Below are positions 19,003 through 27,584 of a stretch of 64,000 bases of DNA, in pieces. The notes beneath the pieces are model-generated. The model saw only the letters and a program-made list of their open reading frames with translations, made no database searches and was not told the DNA's origin. Numbering within the stretch: the first letter of the stretch is position 1; every line of letters starts with the position of its first letter. Made by a program: the position numbers and the translations under genes. The stretch covers positions 1 through 64,000 of the forward strand of contig CACYHW010000012.1 in assembly GCA_902774335.1 (NCBI GenBank), given 5' to 3'. Origin of the DNA: an uncultured Bacteroidales bacterium (GTDB lineage Bacteria; Bacteroidota; Bacteroidia; Bacteroidales; Bacteroidaceae).

Positions 19003-20280
19003 TTATTGTTCCAGATTGGTATCAATTGATCCGTATACATTGGTCCATGGTGTGAGCTCGGCGCTGAAATCAATGGAAAGCGGATAGAACTCGGTCACTT
19101 TAATCAGATATGTGTATATATTGTTTGATTCCCAGTCAAAAGACTCATTATCATCTACCTTAATGACCAGATCAGTATAGTGAATAGTCTTGGAAGATTT
19201 GTCATAGACTATCTTGCCGTCACTGCTGGTAAAATCACTTTTGTAATCAAGTCCGTATACATCAAATGATATGCTAAGCTTAACACCCTGCTGCGGGATC
19301 TGCAGCATACCGTCCCTACTCTCACAGAAATAGGCGTGGTCACGGTCAATGGCTACGTTTAGGTCACCCTTACGGCTATCATCGGTCTCAAGCAGGGTCT
19401 TTTCTGCATCCGTTGCAGCCTTGACGGTCTCGGTGAACGTACCGTGCAGCATATCCTTCTGCGCCAGGTTGGCCGTATAGCCCTTACCCGTGGTAACGAA
19501 TCCGTCCGATGTCACTTTCACCTTTATATTATATATAAGGAAATCTGCGGGAGTCTCCTTCTTATATGTGTTGTAGATTCCAAAACGGACCTTTGATGTA
19601 AAGTGATGGAACGGCAGGGCCACGTAACGGTCATAGGTTGTGGTGGCACCGTTCTCAGTACGGTCCTTACCGATGAATGCGTTACCGTTAAGCAGGTCTA
19701 TATCCTTGTTGTTTGAACCGTCAGTGCATTCCACCTGGGCCGGCATGAAAGGCTCGGCACCGGCTGTAAGCACACCGTTACGGCTTGTCTGATAGATGAA
19801 TGATACCGTAGTAGGAATGGTCAGGTTGTCAAGCGTGAGCTTAAAGTCAGGCAACTCGCTGTGTGCCGGACAGGGGCTGATGGCATAGAAACGGTATGGG
19901 AACGCATCGGCATCCCAATAACGTTCTATCTGGGTCTGATAATAGCCGCTGGCGGTGGTACCTACGTAGTCCCACTTGGAGAGGTTTGACCAGGGGTCAG
20001 ACTGGTACTTGACCTCATACCTGTCCATTATCAGATACTGCCGGGCGGTAGAGTATCCTTTCCAACAGTTTACCAAGAAGCCCTGGCTCAGGAAAGTGGT
20101 GTTCGCGGCACGTGTAACGGGTGCACTGAGCAAAGCCTGGCTGAACATCATAGGGGTATCTCCACGGTAGACATCCTGCTCCAGTATAGTTGAGTCATTG
20201 GAACAAGCGGTCAGACCGACACACAAAAGTACGCCGATCAACCCGCATGCTATGATATGTCTATTAATAGTTCTGACCAT
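19003..20280 (-). CDS. Fimbrillin-like lipoprotein, pilin 2
   Basis: A 425-residue protein from the ATG at 20280 (MVRTINRHII). The open frame extends further upstream, but that part overlaps pilin 1 and lacks a signal peptide. The lipobox is LTAC (Cys26) and the maturation-type motif is VTR at residue 57. The core contains ALPFHHFTSKVRFGIYN, and the end carries LTPWTNVYGSID, the closing W-motif of a single pilin unit. The start overlaps the end of pilin 1 by 17 bases, and the stop is 32 bases before pilin 3. It is probably an accessory or alternative subunit of the same pilus. Confidence 0.8.
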   Translation of the reverse strand: MVRTINRHIIACGLIGVLLCVGLTACSNDSTILEQDVYRGDTPMMFSQALLSAPVTRAANTTFLSQGFLVNCWKGYSTARQYLIMDRYEVKYQSDPWSNLSKWDYVGTTASGYYQTQIERYWDADAFPYRFYAISPCPAHSELPDFKLTLDNLTIPTTVSFIYQTSRNGVLTAGAEPFMPAQVECTDGSNNKDIDLLNGNAFIGKDRTENGATTTYDRYVALPFHHFTSKVRFGIYNTYKKETPADFLIYNIKVKVTSDGFVTTGKGYTANLAQKDMLHGTFTETVKAATDAEKTLLETDDSRKGDLNVAIDRDHAYFCESRDGMLQIPQQGVKLSISFDVYGLDYKSDFTSSDGKIVYDKSSKTIHYTDLVIKVDDNESFDWESNNIYTYLIKVTEFYPLSIDFSAELTPWTNVYGSIDTNLEQ

Positions 20281-21622
20281 TTGCTGTATAATCCACAATA
20301 GTAGCGCCATCAAATACAATGGGATATACTGTGGGGGTAGCAGGTACAGAAGGACTGTCAACATCAGGATAAGTAGGATCTGTAGAACCTGTTGAGTTCC
20401 TTGTGATCTTGAATGTATAGGTATACTTGGTATTGGGCTGCCAAGCTGCAATAAAGATTGCGCCATCCTTGGCAGGTACGTAAACGCGTGCGTCATTAAC
20501 GGTAATCTCCTCACCGTTATCCTCAGCAATCAGTTTGTAGGATACATGGAATGTAAAACCGGTCTCACTACCTGTGGGCTGAGCTACAGGATAGTAAACT
20601 GTGGGAGAGTTTGCATAGGTCTGGGTTGTTGTATTCTCTATATCCTCAGGAATTACATTGTAAACCTTATCTGTTACTTTAGCTGTGATAGTAGTAAGGC
20701 CGTTTCCGGTTCCGGGAATGTCAAACTTAAGGTTATCCTGAGTCTTTGTAGCATCGGTGTGGTTTATAGTAGCAACAGGATTTTCAATAACTGATGAATA
20801 ATCAATGGTAGCGCCGCAGTCAGTATAGTAGTTGGCCTTTGTATATGTTGTACCCTCCTTGGTTGCGGGTGTAGCCTGGATACCTGTTCCGGTTCCGTTG
20901 ACATCAATTATCTCAACCCTGTAACCGGGAACGTTCTCATAGAAACGCAGGTTGAGCTGTGCTCCCAGATGCTTGAAGTTGAGCTTTACGTCCTTAAGAT
21001 CGGCATTGGTAGACACAGCACCTGCATAGATAAACTCCTGCAGGGATGCGTCATCATAACCGGCGGTCTGTGCAGCATGAGCAACGGTAATGGTTCTTGA
21101 ATGATTATCAAAAGTCACGCCGGTGGCACGATAAGGTGCGTATGCATAGAATTCGGTTGTAGTATATGCCAGGTCCCAATAACGGAGATACTGGTTCTGG
21201 TTGGCAGACATGTAGTTGGCATTGGTCTTTACATATCCTTTTGCGGCATCCTCATTCAGGTACTCAGCATTACCCAGTTTCTCATAGAACCAGGGTGATT
21301 TGTGGTCTGTCTGAGAACCTGCACTTTCATCCCATGTGGAAACACCTTCATTATTATAACCTTTACCGTTTCCGTCAGAGTAACCTACCAGGTAATTGCT
21401 CATCACCAGCTGTCTGTCGGTACCGCCTTTATCCTTGTAGGCCCACACACCAAAGTTGTAGTGGCCCAACTCCTCAAGGTTCTTGGCACGGGTAATGTTC
21501 CTCTTCTCAACGTTGAAAGAGATAGGTACGTTACGATCCTGAACCTCATTGTTGATCAACTCATCGCTGCTGCAGCTTACCAGAACCACAGCGGCAAAAG
21601 CCCAAATAATTCTCTTTTTCAT
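20264..21622 (-). CDS. Fimbrillin-family lipoprotein, pilin 1 (possible main stalk subunit)
   Basis: A 452-residue protein with lipobox LVSC (Cys17) and ITR at residue 45. The core holds LNFKHLGAQLNLRFYENVPGY, the conserved fimbrillin segment. Unlike the other pilins it has no closing W-motif. It ends with YTYTFKITRNSTG, a Pro/Thr-rich linker and a final strand PIVFDGATIVDYTANG, a tail typical of Bacteroides stalk fimbrillins. It is the first pilin after the DUF3575 and DUF5119 genes. Together this suggests the main shaft subunit, with the later genes encoding accessory or tip subunits; this is inference. Base composition is similar to its neighbours. Confidence 0.8.
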   Translation of the reverse strand: MKKRIIWAFAAVVLVSCSSDELINNEVQDRNVPISFNVEKRNITRAKNLEELGHYNFGVWAYKDKGGTDRQLVMSNYLVGYSDGNGKGYNNEGVSTWDESAGSQTDHKSPWFYEKLGNAEYLNEDAAKGYVKTNANYMSANQNQYLRYWDLAYTTTEFYAYAPYRATGVTFDNHSRTITVAHAAQTAGYDDASLQEFIYAGAVSTNADLKDVKLNFKHLGAQLNLRFYENVPGYRVEIIDVNGTGTGIQATPATKEGTTYTKANYYTDCGATIDYSSVIENPVATINHTDATKTQDNLKFDIPGTGNGLTTITAKVTDKVYNVIPEDIENTTTQTYANSPTVYYPVAQPTGSETGFTFHVSYKLIAEDNGEEITVNDARVYVPAKDGAIFIAAWQPNTKYTYTFKITRNSTGSTDPTYPDVDSPSVPATPTVYPIVFDGATIVDYTANGQNY

Positions 21623-21658
21623 ATTGACACGTTTTTATTGTTGTTATTTATTCTGATT

Positions 21659-22834
21659 TCAAATCTCAATCTCCCATACCACCTCATCATAATCCTCTAC
21701 GGTAGGAATGAACAGGCTGCCTTTGGACGATGGTCCCGGATCAGGGGGCGTAAGTTCCGAGCAGTCTATCCATACGGTGAGGATACCTCCGTGAGCCTGC
21801 GCGTGACACTGGTCGGTCACGTCAAACTGATAGGTCTTAACACCACCGTTATTCCATATCAGGTCAAAATAGAGATAGTTCTTAAGGGTTGTACGTGAGC
21901 CCGCATACTGAGCCTTGGAACGCACGCACGGCTCGTTGTCACAGAGTCCGAATGTGGTGAGCTTTCCGCCTATCACATCACTTTTACGGCCCTTTACCGT
22001 CAGGTCCTTTTTCATGCGGGTATTGAAGTATATCACGGCAGGGCTGTTTCCGGTATGACCCGTATTCACGTTGGTGGAACTGGCCATCGATGATAGGGCC
22101 GAGTTTCCGTTTATACCCTTTATCTTTCCGTCATCATTATTGTAAAGGATAAGCTGGACCAGATAGATATACACCAGCGGACGGAGTTTGGTCTCCAGAT
22201 GTTTGATGTAGATATTCTCAACCGGGTCATAATCATAATCGTCCAGATTATATGAGATATAGATATCCTCAGGATATGCACCGTAGAATATCTCCGGCTG
22301 GTTGAGCAGGCCTATGGCTCCGTCATCCTGTGAAGTTCCGGCACGTTTCATGTCAAGGATACCTTTTGACAGGCCTCTGGTACCGGTCGTAGTGGCCGTG
22401 ACAGAGTCAAGAGTCTCATGCATGACAACCACCTGGGTACCATCCTTTGAGTCTATTTCACTGTAGAACAGCATATCATAGTAACCGAACTGGAAATACC
22501 TGCGGAACCTGTTGGAGCGTATTGAGAATGCGTCATCACTCAAATGCTTGCGTCTAGGCTTGTCACCCTTGTAGTAGCGATGCACCTCATAACCGGTAGG
22601 TCTTGTATAACCTATGTTACCCCACAGAGAATCATCCTTAACGTCCCAGCCGTAATACCAGTCTGTAGAAAAATCAACGTCAATGTCCCAGACCACCTCC
22701 ATCTCTGTCTCCACCTGCGGGATCATCATCTCCAGATTCTGTCCGGGCAGATGCAGGGGCGGTTCAATGCATGAGACGATGCACAGCATCAGCAGAGCCG
22801 TCAGGGCCGATATTCTATAACATGCACGCATCAT
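21659..22834 (-). CDS. DUF5119-type lipoprotein of the fimbrial operon
   Basis: A 391-residue protein with a lipoprotein signal (CIVSC, Cys22) directly followed by IEPPLHLPG. The sequence DVDFSTDWYYGWDVKDD and the general layout match the DUF5119 family, which I recognise only by its pattern. It has no T-R maturation motif, which fits an unprocessed anchor or assembly protein rather than a polymerising pilin. The ATG overlaps the end of the DUF3575 gene by 4 bases (ATGA), so the two are translationally coupled. Its place before the pilins resembles that of FimB/Mfa2-type anchors in related loci, but sequence similarity to those was not evident. Confidence 0.65.
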   Translation of the reverse strand: MMRACYRISALTALLMLCIVSCIEPPLHLPGQNLEMMIPQVETEMEVVWDIDVDFSTDWYYGWDVKDDSLWGNIGYTRPTGYEVHRYYKGDKPRRKHLSDDAFSIRSNRFRRYFQFGYYDMLFYSEIDSKDGTQVVVMHETLDSVTATTTGTRGLSKGILDMKRAGTSQDDGAIGLLNQPEIFYGAYPEDIYISYNLDDYDYDPVENIYIKHLETKLRPLVYIYLVQLILYNNDDGKIKGINGNSALSSMASSTNVNTGHTGNSPAVIYFNTRMKKDLTVKGRKSDVIGGKLTTFGLCDNEPCVRSKAQYAGSRTTLKNYLYFDLIWNNGGVKTYQFDVTDQCHAQAHGGILTVWIDCSELTPPDPGPSSKGSLFIPTVEDYDEVVWEIEI

Positions 22835-24231
22835 CTGTCTGCCTCCTTTCTCTTTCTGTAAATGATATCATATGTCAGGTGAATGCCTGCATTGGTGGGA
22901 CCAAACCAGATGAAACGGTGATTGCGCTCCCTGAACTGGCTGGCGCTGCCCAGATAGTTGTAATAGTAGAGGCCGTCCACCTGTCCGGTAAGCGGATTGC
23001 CATAGACGTAGGGATCATATCGGGTAATGAAAAGACCCGCGCTCAGACTCAGTTCAAGCCTCAGGTTTCCCTTTCTGTTAAGGTTGCAGGTGTGTCCTAT
23101 GCTCAGACCGGCGCCACCGCCTTCACCTTCCCAGCCCTTGCGCTCGTTGAAACCTATACCGTAGACTGTACCCTCGGCATATGCTCCCAGATAGGTACCC
23201 AGGAACTCACCTCCTCCCCTGAAATAACGGCGCAGTTCCAACTGGGCATCGCGCACCTGAAAGAACTTGCAGTCATCCCAGTGACGATGGTTGGTAAACG
23301 TGAATCCGGCATTGTATGTGTAGTGTCCCCAGAGCGGATAGTATTCCAACTGGACATTCACACCCGGAGCGAACCCAAAATGCGGTTCAATCAGAAGGTC
23401 ATGAACCAGATTGGTCCTAACGGCAACCATGTGACGGCGTTTGAATTCCCTGGGAAATGAAGGTACGGTTCTCATATAGGGAATTGTGTCACGCTTGATC
23501 TCAACAGGATCATAACGCAGTCCGCGTACCAACGCACGCTGTGGATGCGGAGCATAGAACAGGACCACGCGGCTCTGACGCAAGGTGGGGAAATATTTCT
23601 CAAGCAGGCGTTTCCACGTACGTCCGCCGTTCAAGGCCATCAGACGCTGCTTGCACATACGTTCGTCACCGTTGCAGTCATCCCATATCGCCTTTACCTG
23701 ATCCGTCTCCTTGTCACCCGCACGTTTCATGAGCGTAATCAGATATCCGTAGTCCTCAGTAATGAACTGCGAGCTCAGGGCATAGTCAAAAATAGGCTGG
23801 TCCGAGTACTCCTGCAGGAAATCCATCAGTCTTCTGGTACGTTCACGGCTCAGACGGACATTGTTGTCATACGGTCCCTCAGGTGATGCGGCACCCTTAA
23901 CCATCACACCGCAAAGCACCAGGTCCATTTTCTTGAGCAACGGCACCAGCGAGTCATTGTAGTAAGCTACGAATGGTTCATCGGCCCTGAGTTCTGTACG
24001 GTTTACCTTGAAACTGATACCCTGGGCAACCTGATCAAAGAGTGAATCGGAAATATCGGGAGGAGTTGTAGTGAATGTCTCTGCCACGTAGACGAACGGG
24101 CACTCCGGTAATTGTCTGTAAATCACTTCATCAGAAGACTTAGCGGATACAGGCAACACCCAAGCGAACAATATGGCAGCAAGTATGAGACTATGAGATA
24201 ATAGTCGGTCAACAGGTCTACTCACTTTCAC
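22831..24231 (-). CDS. DUF3575 outer-membrane protein, first gene of the fimbrial operon
   Basis: A 466-residue protein with a signal peptide ending near VSAKSS. The N-terminal half holds an OmpA-like segment with GAASPEGPYDNNVRLSRERT. The C-terminal half is an outer-membrane barrel of the DUF3575 type (VAVRTNLVHDLLIEPHFGF..., then GAYAEGTVYGIGFN and GLSIGHTCNL). The start is a GTG at 24231; no ATG lies nearby in frame. A -7 box sits at 24273-24281, about 40 bases upstream, making this the head of the operon. A paralogue starts the operon at 31538. It may help bring pilins across or hold them at the outer membrane; that is inference from gene order. Confidence 0.75.
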   Translation of the reverse strand: MKVSRPVDRLLSHSLILAAILFAWVLPVSAKSSDEVIYRQLPECPFVYVAETFTTTPPDISDSLFDQVAQGISFKVNRTELRADEPFVAYYNDSLVPLLKKMDLVLCGVMVKGAASPEGPYDNNVRLSRERTRRLMDFLQEYSDQPIFDYALSSQFITEDYGYLITLMKRAGDKETDQVKAIWDDCNGDERMCKQRLMALNGGRTWKRLLEKYFPTLRQSRVVLFYAPHPQRALVRGLRYDPVEIKRDTIPYMRTVPSFPREFKRRHMVAVRTNLVHDLLIEPHFGFAPGVNVQLEYYPLWGHYTYNAGFTFTNHRHWDDCKFFQVRDAQLELRRYFRGGGEFLGTYLGAYAEGTVYGIGFNERKGWEGEGGGAGLSIGHTCNLNRKGNLRLELSLSAGLFITRYDPYVYGNPLTGQVDGLYYYNYLGSASQFRERNHRFIWFGPTNAGIHLTYDIIYRKRKEADR

Positions 24232-24272
24232 TATGGTATTTGCAACGACTTTCGTTTATTTAGAAAAGGTGC

Positions 24273-24281
24273 GCAAATGTA
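24273..24281 (-). promoter_or_regulatory. Promoter -7 box of the 13-gene fimbrial operon
   Basis: The plus strand reads GCAAATGTA, which on the minus strand is TACATTTGC, an exact match to TAnnTTTGC. It lies about 40 bases before the GTG of the DUF3575 gene. No other good match was seen within the operon down to 1608, so one transcript of about 22.6 kb is likely. Confidence 0.65.
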
Positions 24282-24368
24282 GCTAAAAACCCCACAGGAT
24301 ATCTTGTAGGGGTGATAAGCAAATTAAATATTAGCTAAGAACATTTAAAAGCCATAGTTAAAAAAAAA

Positions 24369-24512
24369 TAATTTGGGGGACCAAAGGGGACGGTTCTATT
24401 TGGCTCCTTTGTGCCAACATAAAAAGAAGCTGTGAAGATAAACATCCTCACAACTTCTTAATATCTGAAAAAGGGGAGCCAAATAGAACCGTCCCCTTTG
24501 GCCCCCAAATTA
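24369..24512. repeat. 144-bp nested palindrome with GGGGACGGTTC core (MITE/REP-like), copy 2
   Basis: The outer arms 24369-24410 and 24470-24512 are nearly perfect inverted repeats (TAATTTGGGGG...CCCCCAAATTA at the ends). They differ by one extra A and by two or three bases at the inner edge. The 59-bp centre contains a second hairpin (AAGAAGCTGTGA/TCACAACTTCTT, one mismatch). The core GGGGACGGTTCTATTTGG is shared in part with 1541-1607. The element fills the gap between the GH3 stop codon and the fimbrial promoter, and may serve as a transcript end. It encodes no protein. Confidence 0.8.
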
Positions 24513-24526
24513 GTCGATAATTCGAA

Positions 24527-27160
24527 TCAAAGTTTAAGATCTATTACCTTAAGGTCTGAGTCAAGTGATGAACCGCCATAAAGGATCCTGTAGTTACCCG
24601 GTCTGAACTTAAGTCCGTCAACCTGCTCGTCATAGAAGCTGAAAGCATCCTTGTTAAGCTCCACCTTGACCGTCTTGGTCTGTCCTGCAGGAATGTTCAC
24701 ACGTGCAAATCCAGCCAGCGACTTGATGGGTGCGCCTGCATCGTCCAGAGCCTTAACGTAAACCTGGATTACCTCGTCGCCGTCAATCTTACCGGTGTTG
24801 GTAACGGGAACGGTCAAGGTCATAGCCTGGGGCTTACCGGCGGTCTTGGCGTCACCGTAGCTGAATGTGGTGTAACTCAGTCCGTAACCGAAAGCGTACA
24901 GGGGCTCGCCCTTGAAGTAACGGTATGTGCGGTTGTTCATTGAGTAATCCTGGAAATCGGGAAGCTGGTCAGTTGACTTGTAGAAGGTAACCGGCAGACG
25001 TCCTGCGGGGTTGTAGTCACCGAACAGCACATCGGCTACTGCCTCGCCGCAAGCCTGACCGCCGTACCATGCCTGGATAAGGGCGTCATACTGATGCTCT
25101 ACGTTGCCCAGTCCCATGGCGCTTCCTGATACGTTGACCAGGATGATGGGCTTGCCGGTAGCATCCAGCTCGGCCAGCAGCTGCTGCTGAACCTCGGGGA
25201 GCTCTATCTCGGAACGGTCGTGTCCCTCACCCTCTATGTCCGATGAGATACCGCTTACCATTATGATTACATCGGCCGGAGCGATCTTGCTGATTACGCT
25301 TGCAAAGTCAACCGGACCACGGCTGTAGATATCGAATGAGAAGTTTGCCGAACGGGCCTCGGGCTGTGACAGCTCGATTGAGATCTCGTAGGTCTTACCC
25401 TTCTCAACCTTGAAGGTGGTGGCTGCTGCACCACGGCCGAATCCGCCACGGCCGCCGCCAAAACCTCCGAATCCGCCACGGCCGCCGCCCTGGCCCTGAT
25501 TCTCAACGATGGTCTGGCCGTTCAGCTTGAAGGTGTAGCGTGAGCTGCCGCGTACGCTGTAAACCATATCGCCGGTATAATCGGCTGTGAAGCTGCCTGT
25601 ATACTTGGCCGAGAAGCCTGTCATGTTGACGCCGTCGGTCCAGGGGCAGTCCTCGTGTGCCAGAGCGGGTGATGTGGTGTTCAGGCTCAGAGGCTCGTCG
25701 TAGTCAACCTTAGCCACAACGTTACCGGTCCAGTCAAGGGTGTTGTAGTACTCAGCATGCAGACCCTTGCCGCCGTTGATCTCGGCTACATAGTGCTTGG
25801 TGATATAGGGAACGTTCAGGTCGCAGCCCTTCTCGTAGATGATCTGAGCCTGGGGAGCGGCCTCACGGATACCGTCCAGAATGGTCTTGGTATTGGCGGC
25901 CGAGGGATAACCGTTGTAGTTACCCAGGATAACGCGAGCGTCGTCGGCGTTGGGGCCTACAACAGCAATCTTCATATCCTTCTTAATGGGAAGCAGGTTA
26001 TTTGAGTTCTTCAGGAGAACGATAGCCTCGTGAGCGGCCTTGCTGGCCAGAGCGGTGTGTGCGGGGCTGCTCAGATCCTCCAGACCAAGGTTGGCCCAAG
26101 GCAGGTTCTCGGCGGGATCGAACATACCCAGCTCAAAGCGGGACTTGAGGATGCGGCGTACGCTTACGTCGATATCGGCCTCGGTGATGAGTCCCTCCTG
26201 GATAGCTGTGGTGAGTGCACGGTAGCTGGTACCGCACTCAATATCGGCACCGGACAGGACGGCATCGGCCGATGCGCTTGCGGCATCCTTGTGTGTGCCG
26301 TGCTGACGTGCGTTGAAGAAGTCACCTATGGCGCCGCAGTCGGTTACAACCAGGCCCTTGAAGCCCCACTTGTTGCGCAGGATATCCTGCAGCAGACGGT
26401 TGCTGGCGCAGCAGGGATCACCCTCGTAACGGTGATATGCGCACATAACCTCCTGTACGTTACCCTCCTGTACCAGGCTCTTGAAAGCAGGCAGGTAGGT
26501 CTCCCACAGGTCACGGCCCGATACGGTCACGTCGAACTGATGACGCAGTGGCTCGGGACCGCTGTGTACTGCATAGTGCTTGGCGCATGAGTGCAGCTTG
26601 AGGTATCTCTTATCGTTACCCTGCATACCCTTTACGGTCTGGGTACCCATTACGGCGTTCAGATAGGGATCCTCGCCCGGAGTCTCCTGTCCGCGGCCCC
26701 AGCGGGGATCACGGAAGATGTTCACATTGGGGCACCAGAATGAGAGTCCGTTATGCCAGATGCTTCCGTTGGGCTGGGTCACGCCAAGCTGATGGTGATC
26801 GGTGGTGTTCCAGACGGCGCGGGCCTCATCGGACACGGCGTTGTATATCTCGAACTGCTGGGGTGCGTCAAAGGTGGCGCCCAGGGCGATTACCTGCGGA
26901 AATACGGTTACATCGTCATAGCAGATACCGTGGCAGGCCTCGTTCCACCAGTTGTAGGCGGGTATGTCCAGACGGTCCACTGATATGGAGCCGTTCATCA
27001 TAAGACCTATCTTCTCCTCGGGGGTCAGGAGTGAAAGCAGGTTGTCAGCCCTCTTCTCGAACGAAAGACGGGGGTTCTGAAAAGGATACTCGTAATGCTT
27101 GCAGCCGGGAAGCAGCAATGCTGCAACCGCCACGCAGGAAAGTAATGCGGATTTTTTCAT
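24527..27160 (-). CDS. Glycoside hydrolase family 3 lipoprotein with PA14 domain
   Basis: An 877-residue protein with lipobox LLPGC (Cys20). The N-terminal GH3 barrel spans about residues 35-290, with the putative nucleophile Asp274 in VVTDCGA and the substrate-loop motif AKHYAVHSGPE. It is followed by the GH3 C-terminal domain, a PA14-like insertion (about 450-610) and a fibronectin-III-like end. The layout fits beta-glucosidase/beta-xylosidase-type enzymes that release sugars from plant glycans in the periplasm or at the cell surface; the exact sugar cannot be read. The PA14 domain holds a Gly/Phe-rich loop at about residues 551-575. A paralogue of the same layout is at 40926-43583. The start lies 45 bases after ridA, so it may share the guaA transcript. 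Confidence 0.9.
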   Translation of the reverse strand: MKKSALLSCVAVAALLLPGCKHYEYPFQNPRLSFEKRADNLLSLLTPEEKIGLMMNGSISVDRLDIPAYNWWNEACHGICYDDVTVFPQVIALGATFDAPQQFEIYNAVSDEARAVWNTTDHHQLGVTQPNGSIWHNGLSFWCPNVNIFRDPRWGRGQETPGEDPYLNAVMGTQTVKGMQGNDKRYLKLHSCAKHYAVHSGPEPLRHQFDVTVSGRDLWETYLPAFKSLVQEGNVQEVMCAYHRYEGDPCCASNRLLQDILRNKWGFKGLVVTDCGAIGDFFNARQHGTHKDAASASADAVLSGADIECGTSYRALTTAIQEGLITEADIDVSVRRILKSRFELGMFDPAENLPWANLGLEDLSSPAHTALASKAAHEAIVLLKNSNNLLPIKKDMKIAVVGPNADDARVILGNYNGYPSAANTKTILDGIREAAPQAQIIYEKGCDLNVPYITKHYVAEINGGKGLHAEYYNTLDWTGNVVAKVDYDEPLSLNTTSPALAHEDCPWTDGVNMTGFSAKYTGSFTADYTGDMVYSVRGSSRYTFKLNGQTIVENQGQGGGRGGFGGFGGGRGGFGRGAAATTFKVEKGKTYEISIELSQPEARSANFSFDIYSRGPVDFASVISKIAPADVIIMVSGISSDIEGEGHDRSEIELPEVQQQLLAELDATGKPIILVNVSGSAMGLGNVEHQYDALIQAWYGGQACGEAVADVLFGDYNPAGRLPVTFYKSTDQLPDFQDYSMNNRTYRYFKGEPLYAFGYGLSYTTFSYGDAKTAGKPQAMTLTVPVTNTGKIDGDEVIQVYVKALDDAGAPIKSLAGFARVNIPAGQTKTVKVELNKDAFSFYDEQVDGLKFRPGNYRILYGGSSLDSDLKVIDLKL

Positions 27161-27205
27161 AATATGGGGTTAGTGATTTGTCAGTAAAAGGCCAGTCGCC
27201 TAACG

Positions 27206-27580
27206 TCAGCGGCCTGCGGTAGCGTCAATCTCTACGAGAGCGCCCTTGGGAAGGGCTGCAGCCTGGAAGCATACACGGGCAGGCTTGTCCTGTGTAAAAT
27301 ATTCGGAATAGACCGCGTTCATGGCGGCAAAGTCGTCCATATCGGCCAGGAGGACGGTTGTCTTGACCACGTCGTTGAAGGTGAATCCGGCAGCGTCCAG
27401 GATTGCGCCTATATTGTCCAGTGCCTGGCGGGTCTGCGCCTCTATGCCCTCCGGCATTGCACCGGTTTCAGGGTTGACGGGAATCTGTCCTGACACGTAG
27501 AGTGTGCCGTTAAGGTTGATGGCCTGTGAATAGGGACCTATTGCAGCAGGCGCATGGTCGGTTGAAATGATCTGTTTCAT
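27206..27580 (-). CDS. ridA: RidA-family reactive imine/enamine deaminase
   Basis: A 124-residue protein with the full RidA/YjgF/YER057c pattern: APAAIGPYSQA at residues 10-20, LYVSGQIPVNPETG at 31-44, and PARVCFQAAALPKGALVEIDA near the C-terminus, including the Arg that binds the substrate carboxylate. The family hydrolyses 2-aminoacrylate and related imines formed by PLP enzymes in the cytoplasm. The start codon lies only 4 bases after the stop of guaA, so both are probably on one mRNA. Confidence 0.93.
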   Translation of the reverse strand: MKQIISTDHAPAAIGPYSQAINLNGTLYVSGQIPVNPETGAMPEGIEAQTRQALDNIGAILDAAGFTFNDVVKTTVLLADMDDFAAMNAVYSEYFTQDKPARVCFQAAALPKGALVEIDATAGR

Positions 27581-27584
27581 AATA

